40,312 nucleotides of DNA from Xanthoparmelia taractica (lineage: Eukaryota > Ascomycota > Lecanoromycetes > Lecanorales > Parmeliaceae). Shown here one piece after another: positions 23,081 through 33,949 of this stretch. The position numbers were made by a program, and so were the translations under genes. Every line of letters starts with the position of its first letter. Within the stretch, counting starts at the first letter, position 1. The notes under the pieces were generated by a model, which saw only the letters and a list, made by a program, of their open reading frames with translations, made no database searches and was not told the origin of the DNA. The stretch is from the NCBI GenBank assembly GCA_033085395.1, contig JANQBS010000319.1, positions 1 through 40,312 on the forward strand, written 5' to 3'.

Positions 23081-24532
23081 ATTTCGCTAGGTACGGGTTT
23101 GTAAGGAAAATTTGGTTCTGAGTCTCAGCTACCGCAGGTTCAGTGGTTGGGCGAAGTGGAGGATTTTACTGTCGCGGTTGATCCGGACAGAAGGGAGTGA
23201 TGGGAATCGGGGTCTGGTGCTGCTCGGGAGGTCTGATGCCCGGGGTATGAGATTTTTTTGGGGGGCTTGCGGTGCTTTGGTAGCCTACGATGCCCGAGCC
23301 AGTTGGAGCAGATGCTCGTCTCGGAAACTTCTGGCTTTATAGAACGCTTGCGTTTGGTTCGGTACTTTCTTCGTTGACTCGTTATTTCGATATTGATTAT
23401 ATGCCTTTAAACGACTTATATTACCACATACTTCGCACCAAACACCTTTCCTCATCTATATCGGCAATCTTTTTTCACCAAGCCAGAGCACAATAACCCT
23501 TTTAAAATCTCGCAAGCCGTTACTATCAATTAAATACAGCAAAACCCTCTCTACCGCAGCTTCCACATATTTATCTTCCCAGCCAGTCAAAGTGGTTCCC
23601 ACCCGTTACTCCAAAAGCGTCAAGACACGAACGACCTACTCACAGCTCAGCATACCATACATGTCCCGAACACCAGTCTCGGAAACCCACTCAACTGGAC
23701 CCCTCTGCAGACTACATGCCCAATCGAGCTCATGAATATCTCCTCCACTGCAACTCGCAAAGACCGCGACGCTACAAATCACCGCTCCAATTAATCGCTG
23801 TAGATCCCTGATACAGATATATACGTGCGAAACACTACCAGAAGGACGAGTGTAGTACTTGCTCGTGGGTGTGGGAGATCTATGCCTATTGAAATGAGTC
23901 AGGTATGCTTTCGTTTGATCAGTGTGATGCGGTGCAATGCAACGCCATGAGATTGCTATATCTGGAGTTTCGGGATCTTGGAGATCAGAATTCCAAGGTG
24001 GCTCCTATCTTTTATAGTGAGATCGTGTCGTTTCTACTCGTGTTCATACCACATTCCTGTAAGTCGAATCGAGAGGCCAGTGAAGAGAAGCAATATACCT
24101 CCTATCCAGTGATGTTCCACTCTACCAAAGCTACCAGAACGCGGACCCAGCAGCACCACCATTGGCTCTCCGGTCACAGCTCAGGGGGCATTTGATCCGC
24201 ATTTTAGGGCCCCTTTATTACGACTCAGGACTGTATGTTGCAAGTTACCACTCGTTGTCCTCGTAGCAACTCCAGAGTCCTGTCCGGTACGGTGAACAGA
24301 ACATTGATTTTGCTCAACAGCTCTTGTCCGCTGGAGGATTCAAATAAAATATTCGCGCCAAGGTTATATGCCCTTCAAACAGCGAAGATAAGTAAAGTCA
24401 ATACAGCGAGTCCCTCTTCGTTACAGAGCTTGTCTCCCCTGAAGCAGCGTCCGCTACCTACACCTTTCTGTCAATTCAACCACCCCGACTCCCGACGCCT
24501 ACAAATCAGTATCACTCACCGGAAACTCGCCC
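23081..24532. other. Intergenic region, no gene seen
   Basis: Only short frames without recognisable domains occur here. No repeat, RNA gene or regulatory motif stands out. Confidence 0.4.
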
Positions 24533-25021
24533 TCACACCACCAAGTCTTCAGGCTTCAACTGACCAACCCTTAACATCTTCTGAACCACCGATCCCGAAT
24601 CCGCAAAAATACGCGCACTCTTTAGCAAAATCCCCCCACGCGCCGCCTTCTGATCCCTCACATACTCAAACCGAAACGCGCCCGGCGTAACACAATCCCA
24701 CTCCCTCCCCTCACGATCCCTAACTTTCGGCTCGTTGCCCTCGCCCCTCAAATTAACACACACATCCGCCTGCCCCAGCATCTCCCACCCCTCGCTCGTC
24801 TCCCAGCAAACGAGGAGTTGTGGCTGATGCAGATGCGAGCTGAAGGCGCCGTAGAGGGATGGGAGGCCGTGGGACCAGGTTTCCGAGGCGCCGTGGACGA
24901 CGGTGCCGTCGGCTTTATAGAGGGTGAAGTCGGGGGTGAACCAGGTTGAGTGAGTGGTGTTGTTTGTTTCCCAGGCGCGGCCGTCGATGGCGGTTTTGGT
25001 GTATGTTTCCATCCGGGACAT
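24533..25021 (-). CDS. NTF2/SnoaL-like protein
   Basis: From the ATG at 25021 the frame gives 162 aa with the pattern of the NTF2-like superfamily: an N-terminal helix (METYTKTAIDGRAWE), then FTPDFTLYKADGTVVHG, then a helix with PSLYGAFSSHLHQPQ, then beta strands (LLVCWETSEGWEMLGQADV, PGAFRFEYV, GGILLKSARIFAD). Many fungal members of this fold are small uncharacterised cytosolic proteins; some are isomerases or cyclases in secondary metabolism, but no such cluster is present. The frame stays open without a start codon to about 25180 and reads plausibly just before the ATG (TFIHTGNWSDQARAHPA), so an upstream exon is likely and the N-terminus may be short. No catalytic residues can be assigned. 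Confidence 0.6.
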   Translation of the reverse strand: MSRMETYTKTAIDGRAWETNNTTHSTWFTPDFTLYKADGTVVHGASETWSHGLPSLYGAFSSHLHQPQLLVCWETSEGWEMLGQADVCVNLRGEGNEPKVRDREGREWDCVTPGAFRFEYVRDQKAARGGILLKSARIFADSGSVVQKMLRVGQLKPEDLVV

Positions 25022-25285
25022 GGCGGGGTGGGCGCGGGCTTGGTCGCTCCAGTTGCCGGTGTGGATGAAGGTTGGGGTGGTTGGGAAGGATATGGTGAGG
25101 GGTTTGTTAGGGTATGGGAGGGGATCGGATATGCTGGGGAGTGAGGTTGATGATTGGGGTGGCTAATTCGTTTGAGAAGTATGGATATCTATTGAACCAT
25201 ATCTATTTTGCAATATTTCTGGTCGTCTCCCCTGCCGCGTGCGGAGAGCGTCCCTTTATAGACGTTCCCAGTTTCTCTATATTTG

Positions 25286-25382
25286 TATCCCATCCCCTGG
25301 CAGGGTGGGTGTACGTTTGCTTGGCATCCCCGGAGAGTAGGGCTGAGCCCCTGAAACGTACACCCTGCCAGGGGATGGGATA
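25286..25382. mobile_element. 97-bp foldback (MITE-like) element
   Basis: An inverted repeat has arms at 25286-25318 and 25354-25382 around a 35-base loop. The right arm (29 bases) is a perfect reverse complement of the left arm, except that the left arm holds four additional bases (ggtg). Both outer ends are TA, with TCCCATCCCCTGGCAGGGTG reading inward, so it could be a tiny TA-inserted miniature element of the Tc1/mariner type. A transcribed hairpin or a terminator-like structure is the alternative. It lies upstream of the NTF2-like gene and may sit in its 5' region. Confidence 0.6.
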
Positions 25383-26256
25383 GGAAAAGAGAGAGGCTGA
25401 TTTAGTAGCGTTAGCCATATTCAACCAGCCAATGCAGAGTCGATAGCTGGCGCGGAGATGAGAGAATATTGCTGAAGGTTCATGGCCGACAGTCTCTTTT
25501 CGGGAAAGAAGCTTGTAGTAAATAGTCCCGCATTCTACTAGTATTAGCTCTCGAAAGTTCTAGCTGGGTCTGGTTTCCGTCTCCCAGTAAGAAGCGTTCG
25601 ACTATTGTTCACGGTTATGATCACGAGGACAACAAGAGAAAGAGCGAGGGGGGGAATGGGAGGAAAAACGTTGTCTAGTAGCCTTGTGGCGCAAGGCGAT
25701 GGAGCATAGAATTGAAGGCCTGTTGATGGCTTTGATATTAACGCTCAGGGCTTTGGACACAGATTCTGAAGTGCAAGAATAAGCGGCCTAGACTGGCTCT
25801 AAGGCTAAAAAGGCTTAGCCTTGGAAGTCAAAGATCTCGGCTGGGAAGGTGCAAACGAGCGAGCATCCTTGGCGAAAAGTGAGCCTTTGTGTATGCGTCC
25901 ACCTGGCTCTCTTATCGAAGGTCTTTATGTTTAGTTATCACTTACTAGATTCGTTGGTCTGGATAGTATCATTCCCAGACACGTTGAGGAGCTGAGACCC
26001 GTGAGAGAATCGAGTCGTAACAAGCATCGAGCCGTCTCCTTTCTAAATTGAAGGGCTCGAATCGGCTGGTTTGAACCTGACTTACAGCCACCACAGCTTG
26101 CAAGATCATGCTTTTAACAGCATGCGTTCTGGACTGAAACTATGTATAAGTCATTCATGCATACCACGCTATCTTGGGGAGCAGCAATAAGAGACTCGTC
26201 GGTCGTCGAGCGTACACAAGGCCATCGCCACATGCTTCAAACGTTACGCGAAAAAA
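25383..26256. other. Intergenic region, no gene seen
   Basis: No frame with protein character is present between the foldback element and the 3' end of the catalase-like gene. Nothing else could be supported. Confidence 0.4.
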
Positions 26257-27257
26257 TCAAGACGCAGCACGCCTCTCTTTACCACTTATAAGATAGACGG
26301 CCGCTCTCATTTCCAACAACGGATCATCAGACGTTTCAATGCCTTCAACCCTCGGAATCGGGTCATAGATGATGCGTTTCTGCTCCGTTGCATTGTCCGG
26401 TAGCACAGCTCCAACCTTCACTATACCCAACTCGACTATCCGCCGGCTTTCAGGCCAGTGCACCGTGGCATCGTTGACTTCGTCGCCTTCCTCCGCAAGC
26501 TGCGCCATGACGCGGAAGGTGACTGTCTCATCCGCCACGCGTTTCTGAAGTTCCTCGAAAAGAAAGTCGGGACCTTTTTCCTTGGTGGCAGCTTCGTCAA
26601 GGTGATCCTCGCCAACTGCTGGAAGGATCCGGTAGCGGAAGTAGGTGCTTTTGCCGTCCACGTTGACAAACTTCAATGCATTGACCGCATAGAACGCCTC
26701 CCGGGCGAAACTCGATGGCGCAGGCTTCGGCGCCTGTACAAAGGCCAGAGCGGCGGGATTGGCACCGAGGAATTTTTCGATTGGTGATGGCGATGGTGTC
26801 CCTGGTGGTGAAGCGGCTATCGCTCTGAGCATTTCCAGGAATCCAGCGCCGGTGCGGGTTGGAAAGAAGGGAGTCGAGTGTGCGATTATGTCTGTGTGGA
26901 CGCGCGCGCCTAGGTTAAATCGGATGCCGAGACCGCGGGGGTTGGCGGAGGGATCTGTGTCCGGGATTTGGGGGATCCCGGTTGAGTTGGAGAAGCGAAG
27001 CGTGACTGGGGTGGAAGGGTTGTTGAAATGGGGTGCGGTGGAGAGTTCTTTGGCTTTTGGGGTGGGCGTGAAGGTGCCATCAAGCATCAAGCCACGAGCA
27101 TGAGCTATAGTGGTTTTTGTCAGTCAGGAGGTGGGGGGATACGGAGGATGGAGGGATTACCGGGGCGAAAGCCGGGATGCTTTCCGGATATGGTCTGCAG
27201 TTGGGTTACCAGGTCTTGGCTGGTTTTGAGGATCTGTTCGTCCGATGGAAGAGGCAT
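26257..27257 (-). CDS. Catalase-like heme peroxidase (small SrpA-type)
   Basis: Two exons, 27257-27161 and 27104-26257, are joined across a 56-base intron (GTAATC donor, CTATAG acceptor), giving 314 aa. The join restores the catalase active-site segment RPAHARG with the distal His at residue 34. Further family features are LRFSNSTGIP, PRGLGIRFNLG, the Asn-containing AFYAVNALKFVN and the region STYFRYRILP. Full catalases are about 480-750 aa; this length fits the short catalase-related heme proteins that usually act as peroxidases or peroxygenases with organic peroxides. There is no signal peptide and no peroxisomal SKL end, so a cytosolic location is likely. The gene is divergent from the metallo-hydrolase gene at 27765, with 507 bases between starts. 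Confidence 0.85.
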
Positions 27258-27764
27258 GGTTTCGTATTCTTGTCAAGAGCAGCTGGTTGATGGGGAGTGT
27301 TCGGAAATATAATTGAAGGCTTTCTGGGGTCCATCGCGCTTTTTTATAATCATCGAGGAACTCGGTCTTGTGGGGCTACATGGTGAATATCAGGCTAGGC
27401 CGATTACTGTACCCATTGCATGCACAGTCCATTTGATGCGTATGCCTAAGTGGTTGTCGTTACATGCATGGCGCTTCCTAACGCTTACAAACACGCTGTT
27501 GGTGGTGCGGGGTTCAATGGCTGGCTTAGTAGGACCTCGCCTTTTGATAAGAGGATTGGGTAAATCACTTTATACTTGATAGGGTTACTCTCTTCAGAAG
27601 CACCCTTTTCCTCAAAGTGCGATGCTTGAAATTCCAGCACTCCTATAAATACCTTACGTCATCGATCCCGAAAGGGTCTTACAGCATGAGTCCGAACTCC
27701 TGTGGCGGAAACTTCCTTTTCATACTATCCTCGCGAGGTATTCTCGCATCCCTAACGTAGCGAA
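27258..27764. promoter_or_regulatory. Shared promoter between catalase-like and metallo-hydrolase genes
   Basis: These 507 bases separate two divergent genes. TATAAAT at 27644-27650 lies about 115 bases before the ATG at 27765, and TTACGTCA at 27654-27661 is a CRE/bZIP-type site. Such sites bind ATF/CREB-class bZIP factors that often mediate oxidative or general stress responses. Co-regulation is inference. Confidence 0.45.
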
Positions 27765-28907
27765 ATGGACAGGAGCGAGCTCCCAATCTGCACCGCATGT
27801 GCTTCTCAATTGGACGCCCAACCTTCTTCTTCGCCGCCACAGCACTGCAAAATCTGCGATGTGAGCATTATCCGGCACGGAGATAGAGCCACCTTTGTCT
27901 TGAGACTGCGTTGACGCCTTTGAGCTTAGGACCCGCGCCAATTCGTCCCTGCTTCCGGGCAGTCGTGGACTACGATGCGTGCGCTCGACCGTGGTCACGA
28001 AAACAAGTGGCAGCAGGACGAGGTCGATCCGAGAGTCTGGTCCATATGGACGGAGCCGAAGGTTGGTTATGTGGGAATCTTGTAGCGTGTGCGGAAACAG
28101 CTAAATGAATGCGTTGTATAGTTCGGAATCGGCCAGCGGTGTTTTCTGCTAGAAACAGAGGCGGGCAATATCATCTGGGATCTCGTCGCTCTTCTCGATG
28201 ACCATACTATCGATTTCGTCTGTGCGCCCTTCTAAATCTTTATAAAGAGGAGAGCACTGAACATTGTTAGATCAACTCAAAAGGCGGCATCAAGGCCATT
28301 GTCATCTCGCATCCACATTACTACACCACCTACGCGACCTGGGCTCAGAATTTCAATTGCCCTGTTTATCTATCGGCTGATGATCAAGAATGGCTCTGCC
28401 AGAAGCCTCCGACGCCGCAGGCTTTACAGTTAATCGAAGGTTCTGCCGGTACTACTGAAGAAGTGTTGCCAGGTGTCACGGCCATCAAGACCGGTGGGCA
28501 TTTCCCCGGCAGCCTGGTCTTGCATTGGGAGAAGAAATTGTTCATCGCTGACACTATTGTCACTGTACCGGTACGCTCGATATCTACTTTCACCCATTCT
28601 CGTAGGCTATACAACACGCATTTACTGACCAACAAAAAAGTCCGCCTATACGCCCCACCCGCGTCCTCCAGGCCAAACCAGCTACTCGTTCCAATGGTCA
28701 ATCCCAAACATGATCCCGCTGGCATCTTCAGAGATCGTGAAGATCTGGCGGGCAATTGAACATTTCGAATTTGACACGACGCATGGAGCGTTTGTCGGAA
28801 TGGATGTGAGAGATGAAGGTTTGAAGAAGAGAATGCTGTACAGTATGCAGGTTCAAACTAGGGCGGAGGGGTGGGAGCGGCATGAGATTTTGGATGCGGT
28901 GATTTGA
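27765..28907 (+). CDS. Metallo-beta-lactamase-fold hydrolase with N-terminal zinc-ribbon-like segment, five exons
   Basis: Exons at 27765-27860, 27930-28061, 28122-28217, 28271-28570 and 28641-28907 give 296 aa; all junctions fall between codons. The N-terminus carries two CxxC pairs (C9/C12 and C28/C31), as in a zinc ribbon. A metallo-beta-lactamase-like core follows: a strand and HxH site KAIVISHPHYYTTYATW (H122, H124), then KTGGHFPGSLVL, a third probable metal His, and KLFIADTI, where the Asp would bridge metals. The usual HxHxDH run is not complete because Tyr residues occupy the DH positions. Substrate is unknown; the fold covers hydrolases, glyoxalases and oxidoreductases. Donors of introns 2 (GTTGGT) and 3 (GTCTGT) are weak, but the joined protein is continuous and family-like. 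It is divergent from the catalase-like gene. Confidence 0.78.
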
Positions 28908-30550
28908 TGATAATGGGGCTGGGAGGGAGGATGGAAGATGAAAGGCCGGCGCATTAAGGAGGAGCAATGTGGATGTTTGGACAGTGGATCTATTTCGCAG
29001 CTATGCAAGAACGGGCATAGAGGCGCTGGACAAAACGAAGGACTAGTAGTGTCTCCCTTTCTTCTTGCCGTTGCCCTCTCTCCCCGTATATGTTCTCCAA
29101 AGTCCGCACCTACCATTTCCTTGCGAAGCGGGACGTCACGAGAGGCAAGATATCTCGTTCCTACGTATTATATCTGTCGTTTTTTCTTATTCTCCCCCTC
29201 CCCCTCCCATTCCCTTAGCTTTAGAAATTCAAATTCCGCGACCGTGGGACATACATGCGCCTATCTAGCGTTTCGTTCCGGATATCTATCTCGACGCACG
29301 TCACGTATCTCGAACATTCAGAAGCCAAACGGAGGAACACATAAAAGAAGAGGAAAGAAAGCTAACGTCCATTCATAGCTTAATGGCGACCCGTAGCTCT
29401 AGCACTCGAACTGAAGCCCTATCCGCCATCCATTTTATCTCATCGTTTGGGAATGCGAGATGCGTTTGGGGCAATATTCGAGCAGACCCGCTGTTTGGAT
29501 GTTGGTTCTGTTTATTGTGCGCCCGTCGTGGGCACGGAAAGCAGGGCGTCTATGTTTGAGAGCGATTGAACATACGGGGACTTGGTCACCGCACGTCGCT
29601 CCTATGACTCTTTTGAATACTATTATAAATATGTATATATGGTCTCAAATGTCTGCGTAGAACACCGCACCACAGCTTTCCTGGTCCTTTATCTAGCGGC
29701 CTGTATGGAAAGCAGCTGTCTCTCCACTAAATAGATAGATCGGGTACCCAGAGGTGATTTGCTGTAGGAATGGTTTTATGTCCGATAGACTGAAAGAGAC
29801 AAGTATCTGAGTCAGAATGGGACGATGTTCATCTACCAGTTGCTTTCAAGCTCGCTCCCTTGCCATTTTGCCGGACGCTACAAGGATAATTCCCCTTTGG
29901 TAAATAAGTGGGGCCTTGAAGTAGATGACTATGGCTAGTAAGAGTCGTATTCGAAGCGGTACTAAACGACCCTTCGATAAAAAAGTGCTAAAGAGCAAAA
30001 ATGTCTCCTTGAGAGCAAGGGAAGTGGCATTGTCCTCACTCGGCCCTTCCAGTGATTGCTCCGGATCCTAGAAGCCGCTCGCAGTTGTAATAAATGGGCA
30101 ACATCAAATTCTTATTATTATAGAACAATCAACATAGAAAAACTCATATCTTTTTCACTCCCATTAACCTTCAATGACTAATTATGATAGATGGTGATGG
30201 CTCAACCAGCCCCTTTGTTCCTCTAGTGCATCCCTTCGTGCCTTCGGAGATCAGTATATATATTTAGAGTATAGTGGTTCCCGACGGTTATAGGGTTTGG
30301 CATGTGTCCTAATTCGGTGTTACGTTGAGGTGTCAGATCCAGTAGAGCTTTCAGGTGGTGTAGAACCAATGAGAGTCATAACAGAGACCGTCCGAGGGCG
30401 TTTGGGCCCAGATCAATCAGTTCCATCGCTGTCATGAGCTTGGCCATCGGACAAAAGCGATGACGAACTCTCAGGGCCAGGCCGCGAGGGAACGCTATGA
30501 GGCGTAAGTTCAATGGCGTTGATAAGAGCCGCAGATCGTTAAAGCGTAGC
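28908..30550. other. 1.6-kb intergenic stretch between convergent genes
   Basis: No supportable coding region is present. A pyrimidine tract (ctccccctccccctcccatt) lies near 29200. The rest is of ordinary composition and probably holds the 3' ends of the two flanking genes. Confidence 0.4.
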
Positions 30551-33500
30551 TTAAAGGACATCAACCCCACCGTCCTCTTGAGTTTCTTTTGGATATACCT
30601 CTGGTACCCGTTCGTAGGTGTCGGATCTAGTGGGGCTGCCTGGTGGCGTAGGTTCAACGAGTCTAAAACGAGGCGCACCCCGTACATGAGTTCCAGCGTC
30701 TTCCTCTGATGAAGTCATGAAAAGCTCCAAGGATCGGATTGCCACAAGATCGATGTCAGGTAAAAGAACTGGAAGGCGTCCAGGGGTTTCCGGTTTCGGT
30801 ACTATAGTTTCCTCTGGCTCCGTCTGGGAAGGTGGAGCAGATTTGTCTACAATCTCGTCCCTACCTCGTATATCATCTTGATGCCCGAGGGAGGCTTCCA
30901 TGTATGCCGAAAAAAGCCCTTTGACTTCCACTATGTCACCATTTTGCACAAGGTCCCGAGCACAATGGCCATTCCCGTCCTTGGGGAGCGCGTCAGACCC
31001 GCTGGCCAGCAATAATCTGATTACCCCGAGATGGCCCGCTTCAGCTGTAGAATGCAATACTGTGCGTTTGTCACGAGTCGTAAGTTTCAAGTCGAAGTCG
31101 AAGTCAATCATAATTTTGACCGTCTCTATGTCCCCGCGCGAGGCCGCGAGATGGCAAGGCGTCATACCTAGTGGAGTCTGAGCGTTCGGACTAGAACCAT
31201 TTTCTAACAAAAAAGCCACAAGGGTTGAATGAATGCCATATGCAGCATAGTGAAGTGGAGTCCACATCCACCGATCTGGCGTATTGGTATCTGCACTGTT
31301 CTCTACGAGGAGCCTCGCAACCTCTAAATGTCCTCCCTTGCATGCTTTCAGCAGAGCGCTAGAAGAATCCGAAGACAACGAAGCCGCTTTGGCTCCAAAT
31401 TCGATCAGTATCTGTACAATGCTTGCATGACCTTCAGCCGATGCACAGTGCAAAGAGCTGTCCAGCGCCCCTGCCGATCCCTTAGCATTACTGAGGATGA
31501 ATTTCACGAGCAAGAGTTGACCGCATTCGGATGCACACTCCAGAGGTAATGGCGCCGCTCTAACGCGAATACCATCCTCTGTCAAGCGGGAATAACTCCG
31601 AGACCGGAGCAAGAGCTTTCGTAAAATCATCGAAGAGAACAACATCCTTTCGAGCTCGTTGACATAGAGGATAGCTTTGGACCAGGCTGCGGCAGATGGT
31701 CCAATGTTTGAAACGTGAAATACCCAGTTGAGCACTGCGTAGCCTAGGAAAGGATATAAGCGAAGTGTCTCGGAAATGAGTCTTTCGCTCGGAAGCTCGG
31801 TAAAAACATCGTACGAGAGGTATGTGAGACAAGCTGTGGAGATATCGTTATCCGCATCCTCGAAAAGGTACTGGCGTTCCTTGTTAAAAAACTCTTGAGT
31901 GGTGTAATGAACCAGGCGAATGGTTTGACTGCTTGGGTCAATGACGACGAGACCGGCGCAGACATCGACTAGGCTCCTGGGTGACAGAAGATTCTCTGGG
32001 TCAAAATCTTCTTCGGGCTCTTCACCGTCGTCGTATTCAACAGCGAGACCATGACGTAGCTCTTCCACAGACAAAAGCCTACGAGCATGTGTGATCCAGC
32101 TAAGTACCCTCATTCCCAGCATACCATCTTCACCCGGCTGTTTCCGTATCCTCTCTAGTGTCTCTCGATACAAGTCATCTAGCTCCCTGGGCATCGAATT
32201 AACAGCAGTCTTGATCTTCTTGACTGTTCTAGAGACACAAATTCGATCGATCTGGAGTGCAGCAAGTAGAAACCTTGCAAAACAAATCGGGTTCAGTACA
32301 GGGTCTGAATCGAGACTGAGGGGCAACTTACATCCCTGATGCCCGTGCGCAGATTGTTGATATAACTTGGTTTTTTAATTCCGGCGTCACTCGTTCCATG
32401 AATTCCTTTCTCTCTTCCATTTTCTCCGTAACAAAGCGTTTTATCTCTGATTCGGGGGCCGCTATCGTTATCTGTGGGGCCATAGCAAAGACATGATAGA
32501 TATCTTCATAATTAGGACGACTAGTTACGAAGAGTCTGGTTGATCCGTAAGGCAGGGATTGAAGCAGTGGTAGAAAAAGCCTCCGGTCGTGGATCGCGTC
32601 GCATTCGTCAAGTGCATCCACGACTACATACGTTCGTTGACGCTGGTTACACAGAGTTACCAGAAGCCTCTTCAGCTCTTCGAGATCCGGTCTTCTCCTC
32701 CTGCAGATTGCTGAATCAGCATTGCTCTTCGCATGGAGAAGTCCGAGGCTGATTTCAGAATTTGTGGAGCATGTAACGGGGTACAAAAGGCTATCTGGTA
32801 GCAGACTGATCGCCAGAAGAGAAGCCCGGTGAACATAACAAGGGACTATCTAAGAGTAAATATAACTGCAAAAGAAAATCCTCAGGTGCAAAATCTATTG
32901 AATAATAAACTATCTTCTAGTAAATATCAAGTCGAAAGACAAGCCTCAGGAGCAGGAATTTAGGGAAGGGAAACTGTCTAAAAGTTGTGCTTATATTAAA
33001 AGACTTATCCAAGGCGAGGCCAACAAGAACACGGGGTGGGGAAAAGAACCGAAAAGCACACTCACTGCGGCTCCAACTCCTTGTGCAACCTTTCCAGCTG
33101 CTGCGGCAATTTTGCTGGTGTCCCTATGAGCTGCCTTGCTAGACAAGTAATGAGATTCGAAGCAGTCTGCATGGCTTGATCTTTATAGTCGCAATAAACG
33201 TATGCAACACGAACATCATCACTGACAATGGTCTTGATTAGGTGATCCACGACAATAGAAGCAATAACAGTTTTTCCAGTTCCAGGATCTCCTGGGCACC
33301 ACAATGTTCGATCAGAGCTCTCGCTATCCACCCATTTTCGAAAGATGGGCTCTCCCAGCAGCCATGATCCTGTATTGCCATGTCGTCTAGAGAGAGTGTC
33401 CTGTTGTCTTTGATACATATTTAAGGGTGACAGCCAGTCCAGCACAGCCTCAACGTGCGTATCTTGTTGAGCAGCTTTTGACTGTCTCACTTCGCTCAAG

Positions 33501-33949
33501 GTTAGTTTTCCAACGTTCAAGTTGTCAAGGGCCAAAGCGGTCTGATATATCTCAAGGTGCCGATGCAGTGCTTGGATCAGACCAAGAGTTTCATCATCCG
33601 AGAAGGGCCATGTCAGAGCTTTCAGCTTCTGCCTGAATGAGCCATCTGCCCTTCGCTTCTCCAGCTTGTGGCGAATGGTTCCAAGCAGTTCGAGATACTC
33701 GTTACTTTCCCCAATTAACAAAAGACAAGAAGGATCATCTCCAAATACTCCTTGATCGTCTATGCTCTTAATCGACTGTTCTGCCTTGATTAGGACAACC
33801 TTCAAGTCCTGCAATTCTTTGAGGAACCGGCGTATGGTATTGGACGCATTGTGGACTTTATCAATGTAGTTATAGCTGATTTGAAACACCTCAATTGTCA
33901 AGGACATTAAGCCAGCAACGCCCGACGCAATGCCGAGTACCTCCGCCAT
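30551..33949 (-). CDS. STAND/NLR protein 2: HeLo-like, NACHT, winged helix, ankyrin repeats, disordered tail
   Basis: Three exons, 33949-33066, 32700-32332 and 32273-30551, give 991 aa in frame. The N-terminus (MAEVLGIASGVAGLMSLTIE) is a HeLo-like N-terminal domain. NACHT follows with P-loop GDPGTGKT at 220-227 and Walker B VVVDALDEC at 320-328, then a TSRPNYED-type sensor segment and a winged helix (MFLLAALQIDRI, LDDLYRETLERI). About six ankyrin repeats follow, for example WTPLHYAAYGIHSTLVAFLL and MTPCHLAASRGDIETVKIMI. The last 110 or so residues are acidic, Pro/Ser-rich and probably disordered. Intron 1 is long (365 bases) and contains a degenerate 64-bp repeat; intron 2 (58 bases) lies at the same codon and phase as intron 1 of the gene at 15431. 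The ATG at 33949 was preferred because it opens exactly at the family's conserved N-terminus. Confidence 0.88.
32790..33003. repeat. Degenerate 64-bp tandem repeat in an intron
   Basis: Units starting ACTATCTAAGAGTAAATAT (32845), ACTATCTTCTAGTAAATAT (32909) and ACTGTCTAAAAG (32973) are spaced exactly 64 bases apart. A shared internal block reads roughly aaagacaagcctcaggagca. A diverged or shortened unit may begin at 32790 (gctatctggtag). The array fills most of intron 1 of the second STAND gene and explains its length. Confidence 0.65.
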
